Notes under the pieces: model-generated
What the model was told of the DNA's origin: nothing
Database searches by the model: none
What the model saw: only the letters and a program-made list of their open reading frames with translations
In this document: positions 5,405-5,578 of the stretch, piece after piece
Numbering within the stretch: position 1 is the first letter of the stretch
How the letters are laid out: each line of letters starts with the position of its first letter
Program-made: the position numbers and the translations under genes
From: Chloroflexota bacterium
GTDB lineage: Bacteria > Chloroflexota > FW602-bin22 > JAMCYS01
Reading direction: 5' to 3'
Length of the DNA stretch: 5,578 nucleotides
Assembly: GCA_021847625.1 (NCBI GenBank)
Contig: JAJZQK010000278.1
Coordinates: 1-5,578 of the forward strand

Positions 5405-5578
5405 GTGAGCGAGCAGTGTCGCATCCATATCGGGACGTCGGGCTGGCACTACAAGCATTGGAAGGGCGTCTTCTACCCGGTGGACATACGCGACGGCGAG
5501 ATGCTTCGTTTCTATGTCGCACGGCTGCGGACGGCGGAGATAAACAACACTTTCTACAGATTCCCTTCCGAGAAGGCC
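5405..5578 (+). CDS. DUF72 (YecE-like) protein, N-terminal part (runs off right edge)
   Basis: The 58 visible codons read IHIGTSGWHYKHWKGVFYP (7-25), LRFYVARLRTAEINNTFYRF (34-53) and PSEKA. They match the start of DUF72 proteins, which form a TIM barrel and typically begin with 'I-x-I-GTSGW-x-Y-x-x-W-x-G-x-FYP' followed by 'VEIN-x-TFYR-x-P'. The biochemical role of DUF72 is not established. The GTG at 5405 is the only normal start codon close enough to the GTSGW motif. It has no strong SD at ideal spacing, only GGGA at 5393-5396. A better SD (GAGGAG, 5373-5378) lies further upstream but precedes no standard start, so the exact start is uncertain. The frame is open to the window end. Confidence 0.9.
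   Translation, partial: MSEQCRIHIGTSGWHYKHWKGVFYPVDIRDGEMLRFYVARLRTAEINNTFYRFPSEKA

Noticed and set aside
1..5578. CRISPR array, insertion sequence, phage or toxin-antitoxin system
   Set aside because: I found no regularly spaced repeats, transposase motifs, terminal inverted repeats or paired small genes typical of these systems.

Overview
This is a GC-rich bacterial window, visibly well above 60% G+C by eye. It has closely packed genes, many GTG/TTG starts, clear Shine-Dalgarno sequences and a few AT-rich promoter patches with sigma-70-like -10 boxes. The protein mix (a long GNAT protein, MobA/MoeA, a PPOX protein, DUF72 and small orphan proteins) would fit a Chloroflexota-like or other GC-rich, deep-branching lineage. 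That placement is an inference; no marker gene here fixes the taxonomy.

The left part (1-2582, minus strand) is a molybdenum cofactor operon read right to left. mobA (molybdenum cofactor guanylyltransferase) overlaps moeA (molybdopterin molybdotransferase) by 7 bases. After a 36-base gap with a perfect AGGAGG comes a GNAT-type acetyltransferase that runs off the left edge. MoeA inserts molybdate into molybdopterin and MobA adds GMP to give the bis-MGD form, so the cell probably makes DMSO-reductase-family molybdoenzymes. The GNAT gene is a likely co-transcribed passenger with no evident Moco role.

The middle (2583-3202) holds no intact gene that I can support. It contains a decayed piece of the DNA-repair gene uvrA (about 2808-3108). 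The second zinc-finger segment is joined, in a different frame, directly to the extreme C-terminus, so the ABC signature and Walker B region are missing. An AT-rich promoter patch follows.

The right part has a 272-residue protein of apparent alternating beta/alpha (TIM-barrel-like) build on the plus strand. It converges on a PPOX-family flavin-type split-barrel protein on the minus strand. The PPOX gene and an 87-residue orphan protein are transcribed divergently from a shared region with one promoter facing each way. Then come a 66-residue orphan protein and the first 58 codons of a DUF72 (YecE-like) protein cut by the right edge.

The window is mostly ordinary chromosome. I do not see a defence island, mobile element, CRISPR array or RNA gene. 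The most informative oddities are the uvrA remnant, the altered substrate loops of MoeA and the three unassigned proteins.
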